Source: Campylobacter armoricus
GTDB lineage: Bacteria > Campylobacterota > Campylobacteria > Campylobacterales > Campylobacteraceae
Direction: 5' to 3'
Assembly: GCF_013372105.1 (NCBI RefSeq)
Contig: NZ_CP053825.1
Coordinates: forward strand, 496,001-560,000
DNA: 64,000 bases
The notes beneath the pieces were generated by a model. It was given only the letters and a program-made list of their open reading frames with translations. It did not search any database and was not told the origin of the DNA. Shown here one piece after another: positions 54,035 through 62,423 of this stretch (position 1 is the stretch's first letter; every line of letters starts with the position of its first letter). Made by a program: the position numbers and the translations under genes.

Positions 54035-55425
54035 AAATATCCTGCACTTAAAGCTAAGAAATATCCAGCTATACAAGAAACGATAACACCGATTAAACCT
54101 GGTAAAATAAAGCTATGATTTATAACAAATTTTCCAATTTTTGTAGTGCCTGATCTATCAAATTGTATAGTTGCAAGATCGCTTGGATAAGTTGGTAAAA
54201 TATAATATCCATAACAAGCTGCTGCAAAAGCAATGATAATGCCTGGCTCAACACCAATTCCTAGTGCAAGCGGGACAAATGCTGCAATTGCTGCTGCTTG
54301 AGAATTAACAAATTTAGAAATTAATAAAAGCATAACTGCATAAGTCCAAGGGTGTTCTATAACGATATTTCCTAAAGATTCTTTCATCATAGGAGTATGC
54401 ACTGCAAACATAGTATCTGCCATCCAAGAAATTCCAAAAACAGCTACTAAAGCTATCATACCTGATTTGAATATTTCATTTTTTGCAATTTTGCTTGCAT
54501 CAAGTTTGGTAAATATAATCAACGCTGCACCCGCTAAAAGCATAAACATTTGAATTACTGCGACCATATTCATAGGTTTAGTAACGCCTTTTGAAGTAAA
54601 TTGAGGTCTAAGCTCTGGGAAGGCTCCAAGTATAGCTACTATTGCAATAGCACCTAGGAAAATCCACATAGCTATCCATTGAATAGTTGGAAGTTTTTGA
54701 CCAAGAAGAGTTTTGCTATCACCATAGATGTATTCTCTTTGTTCTGGATCTTTGATTCTAGTTTGAAAATCTGCATCTTTATCAAGATCTTTTCCTCTAA
54801 ACCAAGAAAAAATTCCTATAGCTAAAACACCTACTAAAGTAGAAGGTATAGTAATAGCAAGTAAATCTACATAACCATCAAAACCTGCTAAAGGATGTTT
54901 GTTAATTTCTGGATTTAAAAGTAGTGCTGTTAAGCTTACAACAGCAACTGAAACAGGGCTTGCGATGATACCAAGCTGAGAAGAAATACTAGAAGCAGCC
55001 ATTGGTCTTTCTGGGCGTATGCCGTTTTTAATAGCAATGTCATAAATAATAGGCATCATGGTATAAACAACATGTCCGGTTCCGCAAAGCATGGTTAAAA
55101 TACAAGTTACAAAAGGTGCTAAGATGGTTAAAAATTTAGGATTTTTTCTTAAAACTCTTTCTGCAATTTGCAACATTACATCTAAACCACCGCTAGCTTG
55201 TAATGTTGCACTTGCAACAACAACAGCTAAGATAGTAAGCATAACATCAATGGAGGGTTTTCCAGGTGCTACAGCAAAACCAAAACTTAAAACTAATAAA
55301 CCTATACCGCCTAATAAACCTAGAGCAATACCTCCTTTTTTCGCCCCGTAAAAAAGACAAATGAGTACTACGGCTAGTTGGATACTAAATTGAATGCCTT
55401 CACTAAGGCTAGTAAGCATTTCCAT
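54031..55425 (-). CDS. dcuB: Anaerobic C4-dicarboxylate transporter DcuB
   Basis: Exchanges fumarate, aspartate and succinate during fumarate respiration. 464 aa, about 12 membrane segments. Segments such as [59 protein letters not shown] and the ending [20 protein letters not shown] match E. coli DcuB closely and differ from DcuA. RBS CAAGGAGAG. Monocistronic, with its own terminator. Confidence 0.94.
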   Translation of the reverse strand: MEMLTSLSEGIQFSIQLAVVLICLFYGAKKGGIALGLLGGIGLLVLSFGFAVAPGKPSIDVMLTILAVVVASATLQASGGLDVMLQIAERVLRKNPKFLTILAPFVTCILTMLCGTGHVVYTMMPIIYDIAIKNGIRPERPMAASSISSQLGIIASPVSVAVVSLTALLLNPEINKHPLAGFDGYVDLLAITIPSTLVGVLAIGIFSWFRGKDLDKDADFQTRIKDPEQREYIYGDSKTLLGQKLPTIQWIAMWIFLGAIAIVAILGAFPELRPQFTSKGVTKPMNMVAVIQMFMLLAGAALIIFTKLDASKIAKNEIFKSGMIALVAVFGISWMADTMFAVHTPMMKESLGNIVIEHPWTYAVMLLLISKFVNSQAAAIAAFVPLALGIGVEPGIIIAFAAACYGYYILPTYPSDLATIQFDRSGTTKIGKFVINHSFILPGLIGVIVSCIAGYFLALSAGYL

Positions 55426-55557
55426 ACTCTCTCCTTGTTTTAAAATATGCGAGAGTATAATGTAAGTTTTATTAATAGTAAATAAAATTTTTTATATTTT
55501 AAATAAATATTTACCAATATTTTGATTTTATTTGTCAAAATATTGGTTTTTTTGAGA

Positions 55558-56826
55558 TTATTGATAATTTTTTAAAATATTAGTGAGAATTTTACTGATT
55601 TTATCAATGGAAGCTATTTCACATTTTTCATCAGTGGAATGAGGACTATATATATTTGGTCCTATGGAGCAACATTCTAATGGTTGTTTTTCGCTTATAA
55701 TACCACATTCTAAACCAGCATGTATAGTATAAAGCTTAGCTTTTGGATTTTCTTTTTTAAAATAATTTAAAATTTCTTCTCCAAAACTAGTGTCTTTATT
55801 TTCCCAAGGTGGATAGAAATTTGCACTTGAAACTTCACAATTTTGCATTTTAAAATATGTTAAGGTTTCAAATTCAATATTTTTTAATTCTTCTAGATTG
55901 TTAGATCTTGCAAAAAGCTCAAAGTGAAATTTTCCATTTTTTTCGTAAGCTAGTGAAAGATTAATACTTGTTTGAACTAAATTAAGTCGATGATTAAAAG
56001 TTCTAACTCCTTGTGCAAAAGCATTAATAATATTTAAAATAATTTGAGAATTTTTATAGTATTTTCTTTTAATTTTACCTAAGTGTTTTATTTTGAAATA
56101 CTTATTTTCTCTTGGTGGGTTTTTAAAAAAAACTATTGTTTTAGCGTGTTTTGGTATAGAGTTTATTCTCTCACCCGCACTAAATTCACAAAGTTCGCCT
56201 TGATTTTGAGATATGAAATAACTTACTTCTTTAATAGATGATTTGATGTTTTTAATAATATCAATTCCTGAATGTCCACCTTTGAAATTAATAGCTTCTA
56301 TTTCATAACAATCTTCTTCTTTTTCTTCAAAATCTATAATCAAATCAGCAAAAATATCTACTCCACCTGCACAGCCTATAACTACTTCATCATCGTTTTC
56401 ATGGTCTAAATTTAAAAGTTTATTTGAAATTATAGTATGCGAAAGATTATTTGCTCCACAAAGCCCAACTTCTTCATTATTTGTAAAAAGACATTCGATA
56501 TTTTCAAAATCTTTTAAAGCTTGCATCATTAAAGATACTCCTATACCATTATCTGCACCTAGACTTGAATTTTTTGCCTTTAAATATCCATTTTCTTCAT
56601 ATATTTGTATATTCGGAGCTTCTCCCATGCAAACCATATCATAATGACTTTGTAAGCAAATTTTTGGTTTTCCTTTATATGCGTGTATATTTCCAACTTC
56701 ATCAATATCTACTTTGCAGTGTTGATTTTTAGCAAAATCAACAAGGAAATTTTTTAATTCTTCGGTGTGAAAACTACAATGAGGTATTTTAGTTATTTGT
56801 TTAAAATTTTGTATAATTTCTTGCAT
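55558..56826 (-). CDS. pepD: M20-family aminoacyl-histidine dipeptidase (PepD, Cj0980-like)
   Basis: 422 aa, smaller than E. coli PepD (about 485). Metal-site motifs of M20 peptidases are LQSHYDMVCMG (first His/Asp), SSLGADNGIGVS (bridging Asp), LFTNNEEVGLCGA (catalytic Glu-Glu) and HAGLECGIIS with a late SPHSTDEKCE. It hydrolyses Xaa-His dipeptides and related peptides in the cytoplasm. RBS AAAAGGAGAA. It is divergent from the nuclease gene with 53 bases between them. Confidence 0.9.
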   Translation of the reverse strand: MQEIIQNFKQITKIPHCSFHTEELKNFLVDFAKNQHCKVDIDEVGNIHAYKGKPKICLQSHYDMVCMGEAPNIQIYEENGYLKAKNSSLGADNGIGVSLMMQALKDFENIECLFTNNEEVGLCGANNLSHTIISNKLLNLDHENDDEVVIGCAGGVDIFADLIIDFEEKEEDCYEIEAINFKGGHSGIDIIKNIKSSIKEVSYFISQNQGELCEFSAGERINSIPKHAKTIVFFKNPPRENKYFKIKHLGKIKRKYYKNSQIILNIINAFAQGVRTFNHRLNLVQTSINLSLAYEKNGKFHFELFARSNNLEELKNIEFETLTYFKMQNCEVSSANFYPPWENKDTSFGEEILNYFKKENPKAKLYTIHAGLECGIISEKQPLECCSIGPNIYSPHSTDEKCEIASIDKISKILTNILKNYQ

Positions 56827-56879
56827 AAATTCTCCTTTTTATTGTAATTATGGCATATTTTTATATAGATGAGGTTTAA

Positions 56880-57410
56880 ATGAAATTTTCTAAAAAACAA
56901 ATTAATCTTATAATAGATTTTATAAAAGATCCTAAAAAATTTCTAATTATAATTTTTTTGATTACCTTTGCTTATGTTTTAAATTATGATAACAACTCTT
57001 ATATTAAAGCTAAAATAAGCCATGTGATAGATGGGGACACTGTAGAGGTTTTTTATAAAGACGAGAGAATTATAATTAGACTTTTTGGTATCGATGCCCC
57101 AGAAAAAGATCAAGCTTATGGAAAACTTGCTAGTCGATTTTTAAGTTCTATCGTGTTAAATAAAGAAGTGATTTTAAGTGTAAAAGATGAGGATAAATAT
57201 GGTAGAATTTTAGCTATTATGTATTTAAACAATAAAGACATAAATCAAGTTATGGTTAAAAATGGTTTTGCTTGGGCTTATGAATATTATAGCGATTTAT
57301 ATTTAAATGAACAAAAACAAGCCAAAAAAGATAAAAAGGGATTGTGGGAAGATGAAAATCCTATAGAGCCATATAAATGGCGCAAGCAAATAAAATTGCA
57401 AGGAATGTAA
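56880..57410 (+). CDS. Membrane-anchored thermonuclease-like protein (SNase fold, Cj0979c-like)
   Basis: 176 aa. A hydrophobic segment at about 21-37 serves as uncleaved signal or anchor. The staphylococcal nuclease domain follows (about 45-170): KISHVIDGDTVEVFYKDE with the Ca-binding Asp, IRLFGIDAPEKDQAYG with the catalytic Arg and the equivalent Glu, and DKYGRILAIMYLNNKDIN. It likely degrades extracellular or periplasmic DNA, a trait reported to limit transformation in some Campylobacter. Spacing of three bases to the lipoprotein gene. Confidence 0.9.
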   Translation: MKFSKKQINLIIDFIKDPKKFLIIIFLITFAYVLNYDNNSYIKAKISHVIDGDTVEVFYKDERIIIRLFGIDAPEKDQAYGKLASRFLSSIVLNKEVILSVKDEDKYGRILAIMYLNNKDINQVMVKNGFAWAYEYYSDLYLNEQKQAKKDKKGLWEDENPIEPYKWRKQIKLQGM

Positions 57411-57413
57411 GAA

Positions 57414-57599
57414 ATGTTTAAGAAAATATATTTATGTGGATTTTTAGTTGTGTTGCTTTGTGGGTGTTTTGTAAATGAAAGAGGAATTTCAAATCGTTTT
57501 TATGATGATTGTAAAGAATATTATGATGCAAGTGGAACTTACCATAAAGAATGCCCAAAGAATTGGGTGGATCTACCATTAACCCCCGAGTCCTTTTAA
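57414..57599 (+). CDS. Small lipoprotein (Cj0978c-like)
   Basis: 61 aa. Lipobox LLCGC puts the lipidated Cys at about 18. The mature part is only about 43 residues with two further Cys (DDCKEYYDAS and HKECPKNW) that could form a disulfide. The RBS is inside the end of the nuclease gene (GGAATGTAAGAA). It overlaps the convergent Cj0977-type gene by 21 bases. Function unknown. The position after the nuclease is conserved with C. jejuni. Confidence 0.75.
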   Translation: MFKKIYLCGFLVVLLCGCFVNERGISNRFYDDCKEYYDASGTYHKECPKNWVDLPLTPESF

Positions 57600-58139
57600 A
57601 GCAGCTTTAAGTTCTTCTTGCGAGGCTTCTTGTTTAGTCGGTTCTTCTTGAGTTTGATTGCTTGAGCTGTTTTGATTTTGCTTTAATTTAAAGATATGAT
57701 CATCGGTGGTTATAACTTGAAAAGAGGCATCAAAAATTTTTATTTCATTTACAAAACCTACTACTTTAACCTCTCTTTTTCTTGAATCATCACTAAATAA
57801 AGCGCTAGCTTCTAAATTTAAAATATCTCCAACTTTTAAAGGTGCATAAAAAAAACTTCTTGAGCCTATTAAGACACTAAATTCTTTATTAATTGCAGCT
57901 TGAGCTATGTAATTTGCTGCATTAAATACAAATCCACTATGCACTAACCCTAATTCATCCACTGCCATATCATGAGTTGTGATTAGAATTCCTTTAGCGA
58001 AATTTTTTTCTATATGAGAAATACTTCCTGCTAAAGTATTATTTATCCCAGGACAAGTTATAAGTTCTGATTTAATACGATTTAATTCTTCTGGATCTAT
58101 TAATTCTTCAATACTAACAGCACTTATTGTTTTTGCCAT
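57579..58139 (-). CDS. Hot-dog-fold virulence protein (Cj0977 homologue)
   Basis: 186 aa, cytoplasmic. Residues about 40-150 form a hot-dog domain of the type seen in FapR-like and thioesterase proteins (LGLVHSGFVFNAANYIAQAA, then FSVLIGSRSFFYAPLKVGD). The last 35 residues are Gln/Ser/Glu-rich. In C. jejuni Cj0977 is sigma-28 regulated, secreted or co-regulated with flagella, and needed for invasion. The position next to cmoB is the same. No catalytic residue set is evident. It lies two bases from cmoB, so its promoter must be inside that gene. Confidence 0.85.
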   Translation of the reverse strand: MAKTISAVSIEELIDPEELNRIKSELITCPGINNTLAGSISHIEKNFAKGILITTHDMAVDELGLVHSGFVFNAANYIAQAAINKEFSVLIGSRSFFYAPLKVGDILNLEASALFSDDSRKREVKVVGFVNEIKIFDASFQVITTDDHIFKLKQNQNSSSNQTQEEPTKQEASQEELKAALKGLGG

Positions 58140-58141
58140 TT

Positions 58142-59017
58142 TTACACCTTTAATTTAACATATACTCTTTTTGGTGCTTCATATCCTTCGCATGTTAAAT
58201 TTGAGTCATTTTGATCTAAAAATTGATCTAAAGAATATGAGTCTATCCACTCTGTTTTTCTTTGTTCAATTTGATCAGTTTGTTTAGTTGCTAGAACTTC
58301 AAATTCACTAAATCCGGCCCTATAACACCAATTTCTTAAACCTAATATCGACGGAATAAAAAAAATATTTGGTATTTTTGAGTAAGTTTTTTGAGGAATG
58401 AGTGCTATTTCTCTTTCATCTTCTATATACATAGTATCTAAGAAAACTATACCATTTTTATTTAGGGATTGTTTGAGTTGTTTTAGCATAGCTATAGGAT
58501 CACTACGATGATAAATCACTCCAAGGCAAAAAATAACATCAAATTTAATGTGATAATCTGGAACATCAGCTACACCTAAAAGTTCATATTGCAATGGAGT
58601 TTTTGCAATAGAATTTAAAAGTAAAAATTGCAAATAATACTTAATAGATGGATCAAATCCTATAATTTTTAAAGGATTAAATTCAAGCATCTTAAACATA
58701 TAATAACCATTGTTGCACCCAATATCTGCTACTATTTTGTCTTTGATACAAGGCATATAATTTTTTAAGATATTAAATTTAATAAAACTTTGCCATTCTG
58801 TGTCTATAAATAAATCATTAATTCTAAAAGGACCTTTACGCCAAGGTTTTAATTCTAAAGCAATGTCTTTAATCTCATTATCTAATTTTTTATCACAAAA
58901 GATGTCAAAACTTTCATTTATAAAATAATTTGAGTTTTGTATTTTTATACCAAGTTCTTGAATTTTTTTATATAAAGAGTTTTTTAAAACTTGCTTTAAC
59001 AAAGCATTATTTTGCAT
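58142..59017 (-). CDS. cmoB: tRNA uridine-34 carboxymethyltransferase CmoB
   Basis: Uses carboxy-SAM to make cmo5U34 in tRNAs decoding four-box codons. 291 aa, shorter than the E. coli protein (about 323) at the N-terminus. LKPWRKGPFRINDLFIDTEW is the hallmark beginning of the catalytic part, followed by VADIGCNNGYYMFKM (SAM loop) and FCLGVIYHRSDPIAML. It follows the flaC terminator and precedes the Cj0977-type gene, as in C. jejuni. Confidence 0.9.
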   Translation of the reverse strand: MQNNALLKQVLKNSLYKKIQELGIKIQNSNYFINESFDIFCDKKLDNEIKDIALELKPWRKGPFRINDLFIDTEWQSFIKFNILKNYMPCIKDKIVADIGCNNGYYMFKMLEFNPLKIIGFDPSIKYYLQFLLLNSIAKTPLQYELLGVADVPDYHIKFDVIFCLGVIYHRSDPIAMLKQLKQSLNKNGIVFLDTMYIEDEREIALIPQKTYSKIPNIFFIPSILGLRNWCYRAGFSEFEVLATKQTDQIEQRKTEWIDSYSLDQFLDQNDSNLTCEGYEAPKRVYVKLKV

Positions 59018-59028
59018 TTTTTTCCTTG

Positions 59029-59057
59029 AAAACTCCCTTTGGTTTATAGGGAGTTTT
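59029..59057 (-). terminator. Terminator between flaC and cmoB
   Basis: AAAACTCCCT pairs with AGGGAGTTTT across a 9-base loop just after the flaC stop (in - strand terms), with a T-run on the - strand. Confidence 0.8.
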
Positions 59058-59059
59058 TA

Positions 59060-59809
59060 TTACTGAAGCAAACTTGCTAGCTTGGTTTGTAATACTACAT
59101 TTGAGTGTGCATTTGCAAATAAAAATGCATTTTCTTTAAGATAATTTGCATTAAAATCATTGATATTTTGTGCTAAATCATTATTTTGTAATTTGCTTTC
59201 AGCATCTTTAGTGTTAATACTGGTTTGTAAAGATGAATTGATATTAGAATTAATAGCATTAATTCCAGCCCCAATATCTGCACGCAATGAGCCTATTTGA
59301 TCTTGGAAACTACGAATTCCTTCTTGATTATCAAGGCTTAAATTTGCAGTGCTTGGCTGGTTTAAATTAATGTTTTCTACTCCAGTACCAACAACAAAAT
59401 CCATACTTTGGAAAACATTTTTTCCATTAAAAGTTGCATTAGAAAATGCATCATTGATAGAAGTTACAAGTTTGTTTGCTTCAGTATTTAACATACTTTT
59501 TTGTCTATCGTTTAAAGCAGCATTATTTGAGCGTATTGAAAGTTCATTAAGCTTATCTGCGGTAGCTGATATATTATTCAAAGTTGAATCAGCAATTTGC
59601 AAAACTCCTATTGAATCATAAGCATTTAAAATACCTTGATCTATAGTGTTGTATTGGCTTCTTAAAGAGTCCGCTATGGCTAAATTTGATCCATCGGTTC
59701 CATCAATAGCACGCATTGCGGCTATATTTTCTAATGCTTTTTCTTGATTTTTTTGAGCTTGATTTACATAATGATTTTGTTGAGTTGTTCCTATGTCGCC
59801 TATTTTCAT
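59060..59809 (-). CDS. flaC: FlaC, secreted flagellin-like protein
   Basis: 249 aa, the size of C. jejuni FlaC. It has only the conserved D0/D1 coiled-coil ends of flagellin (MKIGDIGTTQQNHYVNQAQK at the start, LRADIGAGINAINSNINSSL near the end), without the variable D2/D3 region. In C. jejuni FlaC is exported by the flagellar type III system and binds epithelial cells and TLR5 weakly. It shares its neighbours with the C. jejuni gene (Cj0719c-Cj0723c). RBS AAAAGGAGT. Confidence 0.93.
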   Translation of the reverse strand: MKIGDIGTTQQNHYVNQAQKNQEKALENIAAMRAIDGTDGSNLAIADSLRSQYNTIDQGILNAYDSIGVLQIADSTLNNISATADKLNELSIRSNNAALNDRQKSMLNTEANKLVTSINDAFSNATFNGKNVFQSMDFVVGTGVENINLNQPSTANLSLDNQEGIRSFQDQIGSLRADIGAGINAINSNINSSLQTSINTKDAESKLQNNDLAQNINDFNANYLKENAFLFANAHSNVVLQTKLASLLQ

Positions 59810-59829
59810 CTTTGACTCCTTTTAAAGAC

Positions 59830-60309
59830 TTATTTTATTATATCACTTTTTGTTTTAAAATTTAAAAAAAACAAAATTACTTGAGATAACATTATAATTT
59901 TCATTACAATTTCACTCGCACCATGAATTTTTGTAAATTCTTGAGTTTTAGTTGCCTCTTCTCCTAGGCTTTGTGCTTCTAAAACATAAGCAGTAAAGTA
60001 AAATACAAAAAGCAAACTTAGTGCCAAAATAATCAAAGAAAGCATAAATTTTGAAAAATTTATTTTAAAAGTCAAATTTTTGTCTTTAAATGAAAAAATT
60101 TCCATAAGAATAGATAAAATACTTACACCTAGTAAAATATAGCCAAATTGAACAAAAATATGTGTCATTAAAAGCCCACTTTGAAAGTGAGATAAAACTC
60201 CCTCGCCTATAAATTTGGCAGGATAAAATATGGTTGGTGCTAAAAATACACCTATGCTAATTTCAATACCAATTAAACTTGCAAGTAAAAATAAATATAT
60301 TGCTTTCAT
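59830..60309 (-). CDS. DUF4149-type inner-membrane protein (Cj0719c-like)
   Basis: 159 aa from ATG 60309 after AGGAGAAAA. The longer frame from 60354 runs into prmC. Four membrane segments at about 3-22, 45-68, 85-106 and 135-153. The head AIYLFLLASLIGIEISIGVFLAPTIF and the loop 'FTKIHGASEIVMKI' fit the DUF4149 family. Function unknown. It lies 20 bases before flaC on the same strand. Confidence 0.7.
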   Translation of the reverse strand: MKAIYLFLLASLIGIEISIGVFLAPTIFYPAKFIGEGVLSHFQSGLLMTHIFVQFGYILLGVSILSILMEIFSFKDKNLTFKINFSKFMLSLIILALSLLFVFYFTAYVLEAQSLGEEATKTQEFTKIHGASEIVMKIIMLSQVILFFLNFKTKSDIIK

Positions 60310-60335
60310 TTTTTCTCCTAAAAAATAATTATAGT

Positions 60336-61139
60336 TTAATATTTTAAATTCCAAGCAACAAAGGCTCTATCAAAATTATTATAATCTTTATAAAATTTTG
60401 CTTTAAAATTATTTTTTTCTAAAAGCTCTTGTAAAATTTCTTTCTGATCATATCCAAATTCACAAGCTAAGACTTTTGTTTTTTGATTTTTAGCAAAAAG
60501 AATGATTTCGTGCAAAATTTCCCAGCCATTATCTCCGCCAAATAAAGCATTATGCGGTTCATTTTGCACCCATTTATCTAAGGGATAAGTGTTTTTAATA
60601 TATGGAGGATTAGAAAAAATAAAGTCAAAATTTCCTTGTATGTTTTTAAAATCACAAAGTTGAAAGTTGATTAAATTTGAAACATTATGAAAATCTGCAT
60701 TTTTCTTAGCAAGCTTTAATGCTTTTGGATTAATATCACAAGCTTGTATAAAAATTTGTTTTATTTTTGCTAGACAAATACTTAAAATTCCACTTCCAAA
60801 GCCTATTTCAAGTATATTTTTAAAAGAATGATGATTTAAAATTTCTAAACACTTTTCAAGCAATATTTCGCTATCAAAGCGTGGTATTAAAACACCCTTT
60901 TCGGTAAAGAAATCAAGACCATAAAATTGTGTTTTTTTAAACAAATACTCAAAAGGTTCGCCGTTTAAAAATCTATCTATATAATCAAAAAATTTTTTTT
61001 CATCAATTTGAAATTCAGGGTTTAAAAAAATCCAAGCTTTGTCTTTTTGTAATAACTCACAAAGAATAAAAAGCATATATTCTTTGTGAGTAGGATCTTT
61101 TGCGTAGGCTTGTTGCAAAGCTTTGTTGATTGAAATCAT
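60336..61139 (-). CDS. prmC: Peptide chain release factor glutamine methyltransferase PrmC (HemK)
   Basis: Methylates the GGQ glutamine of release factors. 267 aa. N-terminal helical domain (about 1-85), then a SAM fold with EIGFGSGILSICLA and the N5-glutamine methylase signature FSNPPYIKN (NPPY). The start overlaps the M48 protease stop by four bases (ATGA). Confidence 0.94.
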   Translation of the reverse strand: MISINKALQQAYAKDPTHKEYMLFILCELLQKDKAWIFLNPEFQIDEKKFFDYIDRFLNGEPFEYLFKKTQFYGLDFFTEKGVLIPRFDSEILLEKCLEILNHHSFKNILEIGFGSGILSICLAKIKQIFIQACDINPKALKLAKKNADFHNVSNLINFQLCDFKNIQGNFDFIFSNPPYIKNTYPLDKWVQNEPHNALFGGDNGWEILHEIILFAKNQKTKVLACEFGYDQKEILQELLEKNNFKAKFYKDYNNFDRAFVAWNLKY

Positions 61140-62356
61140 TGCAAAGCTTTAATTCTTTCATAAATACAAGGATGACTTAGATGAAAAAATGTGTAAATTT
61201 TACTCGTTTTAACAAAGGCTTTATTCTCTTTTGCTAAAGCTATTAAAGCACTTTTCATATCTTCTTTAGAACTAAGTTTTGCTCCGTGTAAATCAGCATT
61301 AAATTCGTTTTTTTGACTCATTTTGTTAAGTAATGGGGAAACGATGAAAGTAAAAATATTTCCAAAAATTAATAAAAGTGCAAAAACTCCAGCATTTACT
61401 CCATCAAGATGGCTTTCAATATAAAAAAAACCTGGTAAATGTGCGAAAATAAAAAATAAAGCAAAAAGCATTAAAGCACTAGCGGATAAAGTTTTTATCA
61501 AATCTTTATGCACAAAATGTCCTAGTTCATGTCCTAAAACAGCTATGAGTTCTTTTTCTTTTAAGGCGTTTAAAAGCGTGTCAAAAAGTACTACTCTTTT
61601 GCTTTTAAATAAGCCACCAAAATAAGCATTTAATCTTTTATCTCTTTTGCTAGCATCAATAACATAAACACCATTTGCACTAAAACCACATTTTTGCATT
61701 AAAATTGTGATTTTTTCAAGTAGATTTTCATCTTCAAGTTTTTTCATTTTGTTAAACATTGGTGCTATGAGAGTAGGGTAGATGAGATTTATGATAAGTA
61801 TAATTGTAAAGCTTAGAATGAATGCTACCATCCACCAATAAGTGCTAAAAAATTCAAAGCAAAATACCAAAGCATAGATAATTAAAAAGCCAAAAATAAG
61901 CATTAGAATTAAAGATTTGATACTATCTTTGACAAAAAGTGCTAAAGTCATATTAGAAAAGCCGTGTTTTTTATCCTTAATAAAGCTTTCATAATAGCTA
62001 AGTGGTAAATTTAAAATACTAATAATCACTAAAAAAGTAAGTAAAAATAAAGTATTTTCCAAGGTAGAATTTTCTTTTATAAATATCTCTTTTAAATATA
62101 AAAAACCAAATGCAATCCAAGAAATATTGATAATTAAGTTGTAAAAATTAGAAAAAATTTTGTATTTTTCATTTTCCATGGCAATATCCGCAGCATTTTT
62201 ATAATCACTTTCTTCTAAAATAACTGCTTGTTTTTCTTTTTCTTTTTTTAAAAAAGAAATTTGCATATAAGATATGAAAATCAAAAAAGCTGTGTATATA
62301 CATAAAATAGTTATTAAAGTCATAGTTTTTCCATATATTTTTTTAAAAGTATGCAA
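61136..62356 (-). CDS. M48-family zinc metalloprotease (Ste24/HtpX-like, Cj0723c homologue)
   Basis: 406 aa membrane protease. HEXXH is in LIAVLGHELGHFVHKD (about 272-287) and the third ligand Glu is in KNEFNADLHGAKLSS (about 346-360). Six to seven membrane segments are seen. The intervening DASKRDKRLNAYFGGLFKSKRVVL is typical of CAAX-protease-like M48 proteins. It may act in membrane-protein quality control. Its upstream neighbour is the autotransporter. Confidence 0.9.
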   Translation of the reverse strand: MHTFKKIYGKTMTLITILCIYTAFLIFISYMQISFLKKEKEKQAVILEESDYKNAADIAMENEKYKIFSNFYNLIINISWIAFGFLYLKEIFIKENSTLENTLFLLTFLVIISILNLPLSYYESFIKDKKHGFSNMTLALFVKDSIKSLILMLIFGFLIIYALVFCFEFFSTYWWMVAFILSFTIILIINLIYPTLIAPMFNKMKKLEDENLLEKITILMQKCGFSANGVYVIDASKRDKRLNAYFGGLFKSKRVVLFDTLLNALKEKELIAVLGHELGHFVHKDLIKTLSASALMLFALFFIFAHLPGFFYIESHLDGVNAGVFALLLIFGNIFTFIVSPLLNKMSQKNEFNADLHGAKLSSKEDMKSALIALAKENKAFVKTSKIYTFFHLSHPCIYERIKALQ

Positions 62357-62370
62357 TAAGAAAGTAAATA

Positions 62371-62392
62371 AGCATAGGTAATTACCTATGCT
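62371..62392 (-). terminator. Terminator of the autotransporter gene
   Basis: AGCATAGGTA pairs with TACCTATGCT across AT, followed on the - strand by TTATTTACTTTCTT. Confidence 0.75.
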
Positions 62393-62423
62393 ACATAAGA
62401 AGAATTCTTGATGATATTAATTT